Shown here in pieces: positions 23,947-32,972 of a DNA stretch of 64,000 nucleotides. A program made the position numbers and the translations under genes. The notes under the pieces are model-generated. The model worked only from the letters and a program-made list of their open reading frames with translations. It was not told where the DNA came from and did not search any database. The stretch's first letter is position 1; each line of letters starts with the position of its first letter. This DNA is from Enterococcus gallinarum NBRC 100675 (lineage in GTDB: Bacteria; Bacillota; Bacilli; Lactobacillales; Enterococcaceae): assembly GCF_001544275.1 (NCBI RefSeq), contig NZ_BCQE01000008.1, forward strand, positions 1 to 64,000, read 5' to 3'.

Positions 23947-24875
23947 TTCACCTGTTCTTGCTGCTGTCTTTCTGTCTCTAAGTAAATATATGTTTTTTTC
24001 GGAGCTAATTCCGTGCGAATTTCTTGTTCCAATTGATCGATCACCTCATAGTCACTCGAAGTTACTTTAGGAGAAATCGTCAATTCAGCAACGATCAGTA
24101 ATTCATCTGGACCTAAATGCAGAGTACGCAAGTCAAACACTTCAGCTACTTCCCTAGACGATAATACTTGACGAATTTTTTTCAGATCACTTTTCGAAGC
24201 ACTCTCTCCGATCAATAAACTATAAAATTCTTTCCCTAAAAAACCAGCTACAATCACTAGAAGGACCCCACCAATGACGCCTCCTAAAGAATCAAAGATG
24301 GGGTTGTTGGTGATTGCTGTCAATAAAATACCCACCAATGCAATGCTCACGCTGATCAATGCAAACAAGTCTTCTGTAAAGCCTAAAAGGATCTCGCTCT
24401 CTCGACTTTCTTTCAAAAAAGCGATCAGCGGCTGTTTATCCGTGTTTTGCTCTTTGATTTCTTGCCATCCACTTTGGACTGCTGAACTTTCAATAAAAAA
24501 ACCAGCAAAAAGAATGGCTGCAACTAGTTGAATGTTCACCACTTCGTGGGTAGGATCCAAAAGATCCTGACTTGCCTCCATGATTGCCAACAGGCCACCA
24601 CCGAAAAAGACTGTCATTGCCACAACCGTACTAAAAAAATAAGTCGCGCGCCCCTCACCAAATTGATAAAGTTCACTTCGGCCGCGCCGTGCTCGTTTTT
24701 CGCCGATTGCTAGTAATCCCTGATTGAGACAATCAATGACACTATGAATGCTTTCATTCATCAGCACCGCACTGCCGCTGAATAGAAATCCAATGATTTT
24801 GACCACTGCTGCAATAATATGCGTGACTAAGACAATCCCTCGTGCCTGTCGTTTTTCTTGATCGGCCTCTTTCAT
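23931..24875 (-). CDS. Cation diffusion facilitator (CDF) metal exporter
   Basis: 314 residues from ATG 24875 (GGAG 9 nt upstream). There are six membrane helices, with the CDF transport motifs SAVLMNESIHSVIDCLNQGLL (helix 2, where metal-coordinating residues would lie) and SISVALVGILLTAITNNPIFDSLGG near helix 5. The cytoplasmic C-terminal dimer domain (about 225-305) is present, and a short Gln/Lys tail follows. Helix 2 has N-S-x-x-S-x-x-D rather than the classical zinc H-x-x-x-D. Metal specificity is therefore uncertain and manganese is possible. A structured leader with terminator lies upstream. Confidence 0.82.
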   Translation of the reverse strand: MKEADQEKRQARGIVLVTHIIAAVVKIIGFLFSGSAVLMNESIHSVIDCLNQGLLAIGEKRARRGRSELYQFGEGRATYFFSTVVAMTVFFGGGLLAIMEASQDLLDPTHEVVNIQLVAAILFAGFFIESSAVQSGWQEIKEQNTDKQPLIAFLKESRESEILLGFTEDLFALISVSIALVGILLTAITNNPIFDSLGGVIGGVLLVIVAGFLGKEFYSLLIGESASKSDLKKIRQVLSSREVAEVFDLRTLHLGPDELLIVAELTISPKVTSSDYEVIDQLEQEIRTELAPKKTYIYLETERQQQEQVKKPIP

Positions 24876-25013
24876 TTTCCATGTCTCCGTTCTGTCCACT
24901 TTTATCAAGTGTTTCCTTCTGCTTATTTAAGAATAGCACCTTCCAACAGAGGAGGAAAACAATTGCGCTTAGCGCTAACGAGACCCAGAAATAGAATTCA
25001 ACTTTTTTAATAC

Positions 25014-25137
25014 AAAAAAAGAGACAAGTGAGCGGTGCATTCTCCTTCGAAAGCTGGCTACAAGTGAGAGGATTGCGACAGTAACTGTCACTCTCCGGCT
25101 TGTCGTTCCGAGTGAATCGCGGTGCTTTTTTGTCTCT
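25014..25137 (-). ncRNA. Structured leader/attenuator upstream of the CDF gene
   Basis: On the minus strand AGAGACAA (25137-25130) pairs with TTGTCTCT (25027-25020), followed at once by a seven-T run. Inside are GACAG/CTGTC (about 25,077-25,089) and ACAAG..GAGAG with CTCTC..CTTGT. This closed multi-stem form with an intrinsic terminator 140 nt before the CDF start suits a metal-responsive riboswitch or attenuator. It does not show the motifs I know for yybP-ykoY or NiCo. It may simply end the arc-argR transcript. Confidence 0.45.
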
Positions 25138-25221
25138 GGTTGATTCTGTATTCATTTGTTCCATGCTTGTTCGTGCCGAGAGGCAGTGGTTGTCAAGCAT
25201 TGGTGATGGGCATGGTCCCCA

Positions 25222-25674
25222 CTAGTCGATATATTTTTCTAAGTGATGAATCAACTGTGTGGCTTGCTCTTTAGATGGCGAGAGAATCAATAATACATCA
25301 AAGCCGGCCATCGTGGCAACAATCCCTTCAAGGTCCATCTCATCTAAATAGTTAGCAATAACGTCCGCCCCATTGCTGACAGTATGGATCACTGTGATGA
25401 ACTCCACTTGTTCAATTGACTTCAAGTATTCATTCATCGATAGCTTCAGCTTTTCGGTCACATCTGCTTCCGCTGTAGCAATCATCGTATACTTCGTTTT
25501 GCCTTCTTTCGTATAAGTTTTTGCGATATTCAACTCCCGCATATCTCTTGAAATAGTCGCTTGTGTGGAACACACGCCTTGTTCGTTCAATAAGCGCATC
25601 AATTCTTCTTGTGTCTCTACTTCTTGGTTGAGGATCAAACGCTTGATAATCGCTTGTCGCTGGTTTTTCTTCAA
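25222..25674 (-). CDS. argR: ArgR-family arginine regulator
   Basis: 150 residues from TTG 25674 (MKKNQRQAIIKRLILNQEVE, with AGGTG 6 nt upstream). A GTG at 25683 overlaps the ribosome site and is less likely. The N-terminal winged helix contains the ArgR motif CSTQATISRDMRELNI. The C-terminal arginine-binding and hexamer domain contains SNGADVIANYLDEMDLEGIVATMAGFD. In the presence of arginine, ArgR proteins repress biosynthesis and activate arc operons. It lies last in the arc gene order with a ~190-bp gap after the crp gene, so it may have its own promoter. Confidence 0.9.
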   Translation of the reverse strand: MKKNQRQAIIKRLILNQEVETQEELMRLLNEQGVCSTQATISRDMRELNIAKTYTKEGKTKYTMIATAEADVTEKLKLSMNEYLKSIEQVEFITVIHTVSNGADVIANYLDEMDLEGIVATMAGFDVLLILSPSKEQATQLIHHLEKYID

Positions 25675-25707
25675 AATGATCACCTGCTTCTACTCTATCC
25701 ATTATCT

Positions 25708-25728
25708 GCGGATACGCCATGTATCCGC
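25708..25728 (-). promoter_or_regulatory. Perfect dyad in front of argR
   Basis: GCGGATAC-gccat-GTATCCGC (25708-25715 with 21-28), an 8-bp perfect inverted repeat about 35 bp before the argR start. It is unlike an ARG box (AT-rich TGAAT core), so it is either a hairpin in the leader or an operator of another regulator. Confidence 0.6.
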
Positions 25729-25867
25729 ATTCAAAAAACTATCACTGATGGACACTCGGGTCACTTAAAAGTAAGCGAGATCGATCATCCGTAAATCAGC
25801 TGCTTGCCACAGTAGTTGTTTGGAAAATCGATCCCACCCTTTAATGATTGTCGTCACAGTGCTGTTA

Positions 25868-26557
25868 TTATTCATCTAATTGGAAAAACGCATCATCGAT
25901 AAAAATCAATTCTTTATATTGGTAGGAAATTTTTTTCTGTTTGATCAATTGTTTCAGCACTTGACTAACCGTTTCTCTCGTCGTACCGCTGAATTTCGCA
26001 AGATCGTTGATCATGATCGGATAAGGAATATACCAAGACTCATCCAGCTTTCCATGCTTTTTCATAAGGATCGCTAGTGTATTGATGACACGATCATGGG
26101 CACTGGAAGTAATACAGTATTGCATTCTGGTCACTTGCTGCTCCAGTACTCGACCTTGTTTCTTAACGATCATTTTCAATAATTCTCGATCTGCTACCAT
26201 CAATTGTTCCAAAACAGCAGTTGCCACATACGCGACTTCGATTTCTGTCACCGCAATGGCAGAAAAGTCATGACACGCTGCTTCAAAAAGGCCATTTACC
26301 GGAAACAGTTCACCTTCACTGATGAAATCCGTATAAAAGAAAGAATCGGTTTGATCATTTTTTTCGATACGAATCAGTCCGCTACACAGAACAAAAATAC
26401 GATCACGCAAATCTCCATCGTTGAATAGAATCTGCCCTTTAGGAAAGGTTCGGTAATACATATTTTCTTCCAATCGTTCCCTGTTTTCTTGCGTCAGCAC
26501 TTTTAGACAATCAAAATTGTCTTTTACGTATTCTCGCATGTTTCCACTAATATCCAT
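25868..26557 (-). CDS. Crp/Fnr-family regulator of the arc operon (ArcR type)
   Basis: About 229 residues. A cyclic-nucleotide-binding-like beta-barrel domain (about 20-130; FPKGQILFNDGDLRDRIFVLCSGLIRI) is followed by a long dimer helix. The C-terminal HTH (about 170-215) reads NDLAKFSGTTRETVSQVLKQL. No Fnr-type Cys cluster is visible at the N-terminus. GGAG is only 2 nt before ATG 26557, so ATG 26536 (MREYVKDNFD) may be used instead. It is encoded 23 bp after arcC. In lactic-acid bacteria and bacilli, Crp/Fnr proteins encoded with arc genes activate arginine catabolism. Confidence 0.85.
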   Translation of the reverse strand: MDISGNMREYVKDNFDCLKVLTQENRERLEENMYYRTFPKGQILFNDGDLRDRIFVLCSGLIRIEKNDQTDSFFYTDFISEGELFPVNGLFEAACHDFSAIAVTEIEVAYVATAVLEQLMVADRELLKMIVKKQGRVLEQQVTRMQYCITSSAHDRVINTLAILMKKHGKLDESWYIPYPIMINDLAKFSGTTRETVSQVLKQLIKQKKISYQYKELIFIDDAFFQLDE

Positions 26558-26580
26558 CACTCCAATACTTTGTTTGCCAG

Positions 26581-27516
26581 TTAATCAGAAATGATACGAG
26601 TCCCTGTTTCGTGATCAAAATCAGCTAGGTCTTCTAACGAGGTAATGATCGCAACATTGTTTTTGCTAACCTGTACAAAATCCATCGCTGCTTGAACTTT
26701 TGGCAACATACTTCCTGGCGCAAAGTGACCTTCCTGGATGTATTGTTCCAGTTCTGTCAAATTGACTTGGTCTAACCATTGCTCATTATCTTTTCCATAG
26801 TTTAAGGCAATTTTAGAGACACCTGTCAAAATAATCAACTCTTCTGCCTCCAAGACCTCTGCCAGTTTCTCTGAAGCAAAATCTTTGTCGATCACGGCTT
26901 CGACTCCTCGTCCTGATTCAGTAACGGGTATCCCTCCGCCACCTGCACAAATGACAATAAAATCGTTGTCGACCAATGCACGAATGCTGGCTTGGTCATG
27001 GATTGCAATCGGTTTTGGGCTGGCAACGACTTTACGCCAACCGCGACCGGCATCTTCTTTAAAGATCGCATTGGTTTCTGTCATCATCTGCTGCGCTTGC
27101 TCTTCAGTCAAGAAAGGTCCTACTGGTTTTGTCGGATCGGCAAATGCTGGATCCTTTTCACTGACTACTACTTGAGTGACTAGCGTTGCTACCTTTGTTG
27201 GTAAACCTTCTGCTGCTAATTCTTCTTCCAATGCATTCTGCAACCAATAACCGATACTTCCCTGAGTCATAGCCACACAAGTATCTAATGGCATCGCAGG
27301 ATTTTTGGGAGAGTTTGCTGCTTGTTGCTGTAATAAGAGATTCCCAACTTGCGGTCCATTTCCATGGGTGATCACTACTTGGATCTCTTGCTTGATCAAC
27401 GCAACTAAATGTTTGGCTGTTTGCCTAAGCGCCTGTTGCTGCCCTCTTGCGCTAGGATCATCGGTCAAGATCGCATTTCCACCTAATGCGATGACTACTG
27501 TTCTTTTATTCGTCAT
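26581..27516 (-). CDS. arcC: Carbamate kinase
   Basis: 311 residues, full length for the family. Key segments: [10 protein letters not shown] (N-terminal phosphate binding), [27 protein letters not shown] and [19 protein letters not shown]. It makes ATP from carbamoyl phosphate and ADP, the energy-yielding last step of the arginine-deiminase pathway in the cytoplasm. It lies 16 bp after arcB, with a GAGGACGAGGG ribosome region. Confidence 0.95.
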   Translation of the reverse strand: MTNKRTVVIALGGNAILTDDPSARGQQQALRQTAKHLVALIKQEIQVVITHGNGPQVGNLLLQQQAANSPKNPAMPLDTCVAMTQGSIGYWLQNALEEELAAEGLPTKVATLVTQVVVSEKDPAFADPTKPVGPFLTEEQAQQMMTETNAIFKEDAGRGWRKVVASPKPIAIHDQASIRALVDNDFIVICAGGGGIPVTESGRGVEAVIDKDFASEKLAEVLEAEELIILTGVSKIALNYGKDNEQWLDQVNLTELEQYIQEGHFAPGSMLPKVQAAMDFVQVSKNNVAIITSLEDLADFDHETGTRIISD

Positions 27517-27532
27517 GGTATCCCTCGTCCTC

Positions 27533-28552
27533 TCACACTCTTGGAATAAATAGATTTCCTAAAGTAGCGGCCATGATTGCTTTGATCGAATGCATCCGAT
27601 TTTCAGCCTCTTCAAATTGACGGCCATATTTGCTGCGGAAGACTTCATCAGTGATCTCCATTTCTTTGATCCCAAATTCTTCTTCGATTTTCTTTCCGTA
27701 GACAGTATTTGTATCATGGAAGGCAGGCAAGCAATGTAAAACAATCAAGCGGTCGTCTGGTGTACCTGTCGCTTTGATCAAATCCATATTGATTTGGTAG
27801 TCTTTCAGTAAGTTGACCCGTTCGGTGAACTTGTCTTCTTCACCCATTGATACCCACACGTCCGTATAAAGGACATTCGCACCACGAACACCTTCAGCAG
27901 TGTCATCTGTGATCATCAATTGGCTACCAGATTTTTTGGCAAATTCGTTGGCATAACGAACAACATCGTCTTCTGGGAATAAAGATTTAGGTGCACAGAT
28001 TCGAACATTGACTCCAAGAATCGCACCAGTAACTAACAAACTATTCGCCATATTGTTACGGCCATCTCCCACATACACCAACGTGATGTCTTTCAACGTA
28101 CCAAAGTTCTCTTTGATCGTCATGAAATCAGCGATCATTTGGGTTGGATGCCATTCATCTGTTAATCCGTTCCATACAGGAACACCCGAGTACTTCGCTA
28201 AGTCTTCGACAACTTGCTGGCTAAAGCCACGAAATTCGATTCCATCAAACATACTGCCTAACACTTTAGCGGTGTCTTCTACAGATTCTTTTTTTCCTAG
28301 CTGAATGTCATTAGCACCCAAGAATTCTGGGTGAGCACCTAGATCGATGGCAGCTGTCGTAAAGGCCGCCCGTGTCCGGGTCGATGTTTTTTCAAAAAGC
28401 AGAGCAATGTTTTTTCCTTCTAAATAGCGGTGCGGGATATTTCTTTTTTTAAGTCCTTTTAAGTGAATCGAAAAGTCAATCAGATACTCGATTTCTTCTT
28501 TCGTAAAATCTTTTTCTGCTAATAAACTTCTTCCTTGAAATACTTGTTCCAT
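27533..28552 (-). CDS. arcB: Ornithine carbamoyltransferase (catabolic)
   Basis: 339 residues. Carbamoyl-phosphate site STRTR ([11 protein letters not shown], about 57-61), HPTQMIADF, ornithine-binding DVWVSMGEE and HCLP (LHCLPAFHD, about 272-275). It converts citrulline and phosphate to ornithine and carbamoyl phosphate. The length and its place between arcA and arcC mark it as the catabolic isozyme rather than anabolic argF. Confidence 0.95.
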   Translation of the reverse strand: MEQVFQGRSLLAEKDFTKEEIEYLIDFSIHLKGLKKRNIPHRYLEGKNIALLFEKTSTRTRAAFTTAAIDLGAHPEFLGANDIQLGKKESVEDTAKVLGSMFDGIEFRGFSQQVVEDLAKYSGVPVWNGLTDEWHPTQMIADFMTIKENFGTLKDITLVYVGDGRNNMANSLLVTGAILGVNVRICAPKSLFPEDDVVRYANEFAKKSGSQLMITDDTAEGVRGANVLYTDVWVSMGEEDKFTERVNLLKDYQINMDLIKATGTPDDRLIVLHCLPAFHDTNTVYGKKIEEEFGIKEMEITDEVFRSKYGRQFEEAENRMHSIKAIMAATLGNLFIPRV

Positions 28553-28606
28553 TATTCATTCCTCCTATGATACCGTTAGTCTTTATTTTTGTAAATTTCA
28601 GGTTGC

Positions 28607-29830
28607 TCAAAGATCTTCTCTGATAAATGGCATGCTCATACAGCGTGGACCGCCACGTCCGCGGACTAGCTCACTTCCAGGGATGTAATTAAGTTTGACC
28701 CCTGCTTCAACTAGTTTTTCATTCGTGATCAAGTTCCGGTCATAGACGACTACTTCTCCTGGTGCAATCGTCAACGTGTTCGAGCCATCATTCCATTGTT
28801 CTCTGGCAGCTGCTGTGATATCTCCACCTCCGCAACGAATGAGTTCCACTGCATCTAAATCAAGATAACGGCAAAGAATCCGTTCCAATGTTTCTTTTTC
28901 TTCATAGATTTTGATTTGGTCATTTTGTTTGGAGATGGAATAAACCGTTAACTCGCCTTCGATTTCCGGATGGATAGTGAATTTGTCATAATCCACCATT
29001 GTAAAGACCGTATCTAAATGCATGAATTTACGCTCTTCACCGATATTGAAAGCTAGCACATGTTCAAAAGTCGGTTCTTTCTCAAATAATTTTTTCGCCA
29101 ATTTTTCAATTGAAGCGACATCTGTGCGTTGTGAAATCCCAACAGCTAACACTTTTGATGACAAGACTAATTCATCGCCACCTTCGATTCGAGTGGATTC
29201 ATCCCGATTGTATAAAAGATGCTCGGCTTCTTTTTTGAAAATTGGATGATAGTTAAAGATATACTTGCCGTACAATGTTTCCCGTCGTCTCGTTTCTAAG
29301 TACATCCGATTCAAGGAAACACTATTTCCGATCGTAGCAAATGGATCGCGGGTAAAGTACAAGTTCGGCATTGGATCGATCAGAAACGGATACTGATCGT
29401 CTACAAGATCGGTCAGGTTCTGATGGCCAGCGATCTTCATTTCATTTTTCCTCAATCCTGCCATCGTTCGGTCGATCAGTTCACGATTATCAGAGATCGA
29501 TAGTAAATATTCTTCAATCACTTTGCGGGTGTTTTCACTTTGGATGTTTGCTTCCTGCAAGTACTCTGCAACAAATTGTTCCTTGAGTCCTGTAGAGGTC
29601 AAAGATTCAGCTGCTAAATCTTCTAAATAAAGCACATCAACCCCTTTATTTCGCAATGTTTCGGCAAAGAAATCATGTTCTTTTTGCGCTTGCTGTAAAA
29701 AAGGAATATCATCAAACAGCAATTGTTCCAAATAATCCGGCATTAAATTTTCCAATTCTTTTCCTGGACGATGAAGCATCACTTGTTTTAATCGTCCAAT
29801 CTCTGAAAAAACGTGAATAGGTTCATTCAT
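28607..29830 (-). CDS. arcA: Arginine deiminase
   Basis: 407 residues from ATG 29830 (GAGGAGG upstream; an in-frame extension to 29857 has no site). Characteristic segments: [20 protein letters not shown], then FTRDPFA, the His motif [27 protein letters not shown] and the catalytic Cys near 398 in [11 protein letters not shown]. It hydrolyses arginine to citrulline and ammonia, the first step of the pathway, which also raises cytoplasmic pH. Confidence 0.97.
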   Translation of the reverse strand: MNEPIHVFSEIGRLKQVMLHRPGKELENLMPDYLEQLLFDDIPFLQQAQKEHDFFAETLRNKGVDVLYLEDLAAESLTSTGLKEQFVAEYLQEANIQSENTRKVIEEYLLSISDNRELIDRTMAGLRKNEMKIAGHQNLTDLVDDQYPFLIDPMPNLYFTRDPFATIGNSVSLNRMYLETRRRETLYGKYIFNYHPIFKKEAEHLLYNRDESTRIEGGDELVLSSKVLAVGISQRTDVASIEKLAKKLFEKEPTFEHVLAFNIGEERKFMHLDTVFTMVDYDKFTIHPEIEGELTVYSISKQNDQIKIYEEKETLERILCRYLDLDAVELIRCGGGDITAAAREQWNDGSNTLTIAPGEVVVYDRNLITNEKLVEAGVKLNYIPGSELVRGRGGPRCMSMPFIREDL

Positions 29831-29872
29831 TTTTTCATCCTCCTCATTCCTATACAATTTGTTTCCCGTTTT

Positions 29873-30988
29873 CTATGAAACTTTTTTTAAATAGTCTGAG
29901 AGTAATCTCAAACCAGTTTCTAGCGTCTCTTTCTTACAGCAATAACCTAAGCGGGCGTACCCTGGTACCCCAAAAGCTGTTCCCGGAACAAGCAAAACTC
30001 CAGTTTCTTCTAATAGATCCACACAGAATTGATAGTCCTCTTGTTGGATCTTCAACTTGATAAATGCCGTAGAAACATAATGGGGAACGATTAATTCCAC
30101 TTTCGGTTCTTGGTCTACCCACTGCTTGACGATGGCAAGATTCTCTGCGACGATTTTCTTGTTTCGTGCGATAATCTGCTCTTTGTTTTCCAATACTTGA
30201 ATCGCTATTTCATCAGCGATAACACCGCCACAAATCATCGTATAATCTCGGTATTTACGAAAATGTTCCGTGAGTTCTTCACTAGCGGCAGTCCAACCGA
30301 TACGAATGCCTGGCGTTGAGTAGGTTTTTGACAAAGAGTTGGTGGCAATTCCCTTCTCATAGCAATCGACGATGGAACAAAATGTGCCTTCTTCTGTTAA
30401 TGGTGCATAGACTTCGTCTACTAAAATGTAGGCATCTACTTCTTTAGCGATAGCGACAATCTGCTGTAATTGCTCTTGATCAAATAGCGTACCGGTGGGG
30501 TTATTCGCGTTATTTAAGCAGATCATTTTTGTTTCAGGTTTCACTTTGGCTTTCAAAGCTGCTAGATCAAGCTGCCAGTTTGCTTGATTTAATTCAACAA
30601 AGTCTACTTCTGCCCCAAATGCTTTTGGCAAATCATAGAGTTGCTGATACGTTGGCCGCATGGAGACAACATGATCCCCGCTTTCGATCAAAGCGAATAG
30701 TGCCAAGAAATTTGCTCCTGTAGCTCCGTTTGTCTGTAAAATATTCGCTGGTGTCATGTGTTGGTATAATGAAGCGACGAGTTCTTTGAACCGATCCGAT
30801 CCTTCGATCCAGCCATAATCTAAAGGTTGCTGCGCGACACGTTTCAAAAATTCTATGCTCGTTTTGCCACTGAAGGCCATGATTTCCTCTAGCGTCAGTG
30901 CTTCGATAGAACTTTGGGCAATGTCATAGGTTGCTTTTTTCTCCCAGATATTCAACCATTCCTCGACACCAAAATTAGCAATATCCAT
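29873..30988 (-). CDS. arcT: PLP-dependent aminotransferase of the arc operon (ArcT type)
   Basis: 371 residues from ATG 30988 (AGGGGG 6 nt upstream). Fold type I aminotransferase: TNGATGANFLALFALIESGD, then NNANNPTGTLFD, ILVDEVYAPL and the PLP-lysine segment NSLSKTYSTPGIRIGW. It starts 11 bp after arcD and precedes arcA. An aminotransferase gene named arcT occupies the arc cluster of Lactobacillus sakei. Its substrate in this pathway is not firmly known, so the symbol rests on context and family. Confidence 0.8.
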   Translation of the reverse strand: MDIANFGVEEWLNIWEKKATYDIAQSSIEALTLEEIMAFSGKTSIEFLKRVAQQPLDYGWIEGSDRFKELVASLYQHMTPANILQTNGATGANFLALFALIESGDHVVSMRPTYQQLYDLPKAFGAEVDFVELNQANWQLDLAALKAKVKPETKMICLNNANNPTGTLFDQEQLQQIVAIAKEVDAYILVDEVYAPLTEEGTFCSIVDCYEKGIATNSLSKTYSTPGIRIGWTAASEELTEHFRKYRDYTMICGGVIADEIAIQVLENKEQIIARNKKIVAENLAIVKQWVDQEPKVELIVPHYVSTAFIKLKIQQEDYQFCVDLLEETGVLLVPGTAFGVPGYARLGYCCKKETLETGLRLLSDYLKKVS

Positions 30989-30999
30989 AATCAACCCCC

Positions 31000-32412
31000 T
31001 TATACTGAAATCATTCCAGTAGCGATTGCTACGATCGATAATACTGCTGCTAAACTGACCACAGCCATGACAATTTTTTGCCTATTGCTAATTTGATAGT
31101 TGTTCTCTTTGCATGCCCGTAAGTAGAAATAGAATCCTGGTAAATAGGCGATGCTGCATAAGAGAACATAGGCAAAGCCTGCTAATGTGATCCCAATGAT
31201 CTGAAAGGCCGTTGCGACTGCACCAATAAACAACTGTTTATTGTCTTTTTGCTGATAGGAATAAATCATTTGATAGATCCCCACGAGCAAGTAACAAATC
31301 AAAATCGCTGCGGTACACATCGAATAAGCAAATTGATACGCATAATCGGTCACAAGGAACGTTAACAAGAACACGTTCGTCAATGCAGCAGTGATAAACA
31401 ATGAATAACTTGGGGCTTGTTTTCGATTGACCTTGCCCCAACTTTTTGGCAGCATCCCATCGCGGGACATCAATAAGGTTGTTTCGACTGGTAACATCGT
31501 CCATGACAGCCAGCAACCAATGATGGAAATGATTAGGCCGATATTGATAAAGGCTGCACCCCACTCTCCAACCATATAGCGCAAAATGTTGGCCATTGCT
31601 GGTTGTGGTAACGCCATCAATTCAGCTTGCGACATGACGCCGTATGGCAATAAGGAAGCTAGCACATAGATGACTAGCAAGGAAAGCAAACCGATGACTG
31701 ATGCTTTTTGGGCATCTGACCGTTTTTCCGCACGATTGGCTAAAACACTTGCCCCTTCAATCCCAACAAAGACCCACATCATCACCATTAGACAACCTTT
31801 GATCTGTGTCCAGAGACTGACAGAAGCACCACTTTGTAGTGAGCTGCTGACGTTTCCCCAGAAATCTGCTGAGAAAATATCGACATGAAAACTAACGAGT
31901 GCGATAACCATAAATAAAAACAAAGGAACTAATTTACAGATCGTAACAATCGTGTTGATAAATGAAGCGCTCTCAATTCCGTTATTCACCAGAAAGGTCA
32001 ATACCCAAATAAAAACACTTGCCAGTAAGATAGACGGAATATTTTGTCCTCCCTTGAATGCGGGTATAAATTCACCAATGGCACTCATGAGCATTGTCGC
32101 GAAGGCGACGTTTCCTAGCCAGGCAGAGAGCCAATAACCCCAGCCACTGATAAAACCTCCTAATTTCCCAAATGCCGCTTCTGCATACCCAAAAATACCG
32201 CCGTCTAAATCTGGTCGTTTGGCGCCTAAATTATTCAATGATAAAACTAATGCAAGAATGCCAATTCCGACGATGATCCAGGCGATGATTGCAGGTCCAG
32301 GAGCAGCGGACATCGCTAAGTCATTCGTGATACCGAAGATTCCACTACCAATGGATGAACTGACTACTAAGGCAATCAAGCCGACTTTACTGATTCCTCT
32401 TTTCTTTTCCAT
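31000..32412 (-). CDS. arcD: Arginine/ornithine antiporter
   Basis: 470 residues, about 12-13 membrane helices, APC superfamily (basic amino acid antiporter group). The N-terminal motif is GLIALVVSSSIGSGIFGITND, followed by AGPGPAIIAWIIVG-type and LDGGIFGYAEAAFGKLGGFISGWGYW segments. It exchanges external arginine for internal ornithine without energy cost. First gene of the operon, which is unusual beside the common arcA-first order. GGAG lies before ATG 32412, after a ~250-nt leader. Confidence 0.92.
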   Translation of the reverse strand: MEKKRGISKVGLIALVVSSSIGSGIFGITNDLAMSAAPGPAIIAWIIVGIGILALVLSLNNLGAKRPDLDGGIFGYAEAAFGKLGGFISGWGYWLSAWLGNVAFATMLMSAIGEFIPAFKGGQNIPSILLASVFIWVLTFLVNNGIESASFINTIVTICKLVPLFLFMVIALVSFHVDIFSADFWGNVSSSLQSGASVSLWTQIKGCLMVMMWVFVGIEGASVLANRAEKRSDAQKASVIGLLSLLVIYVLASLLPYGVMSQAELMALPQPAMANILRYMVGEWGAAFINIGLIISIIGCWLSWTMLPVETTLLMSRDGMLPKSWGKVNRKQAPSYSLFITAALTNVFLLTFLVTDYAYQFAYSMCTAAILICYLLVGIYQMIYSYQQKDNKQLFIGAVATAFQIIGITLAGFAYVLLCSIAYLPGFYFYLRACKENNYQISNRQKIVMAVVSLAAVLSIVAIATGMISV

Positions 32413-32595
32413 TGTTCTCCAACTTTCTTTAGTATTGTGTAGTAACTTGCATAAATCCCACTTGCAAAAAAAATCACAAAAAGCATTAAAACCAATCTAC
32501 CTAAATGAAATACTCTCTCGCCTCTTTCCTTTTATTTATTGATTTTTTCAGCTGAAATCAATCACTCTTCTTCCTGAGAAATAACACTTATTTAT

Positions 32596-32696
32596 CAGGT
32601 ACATGTATATGATAACCAGTTAAAAACGCTTACATTGTGATTCAGTTATCATTTCCAATGCCAAAAAATTGGCATTATTCATCCGTAATGAATAAT
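32596..32696 (-). promoter_or_regulatory. arc operon control region
   Basis: Three dyads and a catabolite site are clustered. TAAAAACGCTTACA (32621-32634) fits the CcpA cre pattern with one mismatch. ATTATTCAT-ccgta-ATGAATAAT (32674-32696) is a perfect 9-bp dyad with ARG-box-like TGAATAAT halves. AATGCCAA-aaaa-TTGGCATT (32657-32676) is a perfect 8-bp dyad. TTATCA..TGATAA surrounds TACATGTA at about 32,593-32,615. The regulators CcpA, ArgR and the operon's own Crp protein are natural candidates. I could not fix the promoter itself. Confidence 0.55.
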
Positions 32697-32904
32697 CGCT
32701 TTTATCCTCTTTTTTTACCCATTTTTTACTCCTCTATCTCATAATCATTCAGAGATTTTTTTCTAAGAATTTCATTAGAAAAATTGAATAGCGTCTATTT
32801 TTTGAAGAAAATCAATCATTTTCTAACTACCTATCAAAAACCACTCTCTTCTCAAAGATCTATGAATTTATTGCATAGGACCGCCAAAAATAGCCCTTTT
32901 AGAA
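32697..32904. other. Intergenic, nothing recognised
   Basis: An AT-rich spacer between the arc control region and the LCP terminator. No ORF, repeat or motif that I can support. Confidence 0.5.
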
Positions 32905-32936
32905 ACAAAAAAAAGAAACGCCGCAGCGTTTCTTCT
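32905..32936 (-). terminator. Terminator of the LCP gene
   Basis: A perfect 9-bp stem AAGAAACGC/GCGTTTCTT (32913-32921 with 32926-32934), then an eight-T run on the minus strand. Confidence 0.85.
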
Positions 32937-32972
32937 TTTTGTTATTTCCTATTATAAAAGAACATCTTTTCA

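Noticed and set aside
25014-25137. T-box leader
   Set aside because: ACCGCG occurs, but the full T-box sequence and specifier architecture are missing, and the downstream gene is a metal exporter.
24754-25200. 148-codon minus-strand frame over the CDF start and leader
   Set aside because: It overlaps the better supported CDF gene in another frame and crosses the structured leader; composition is unlike a protein.
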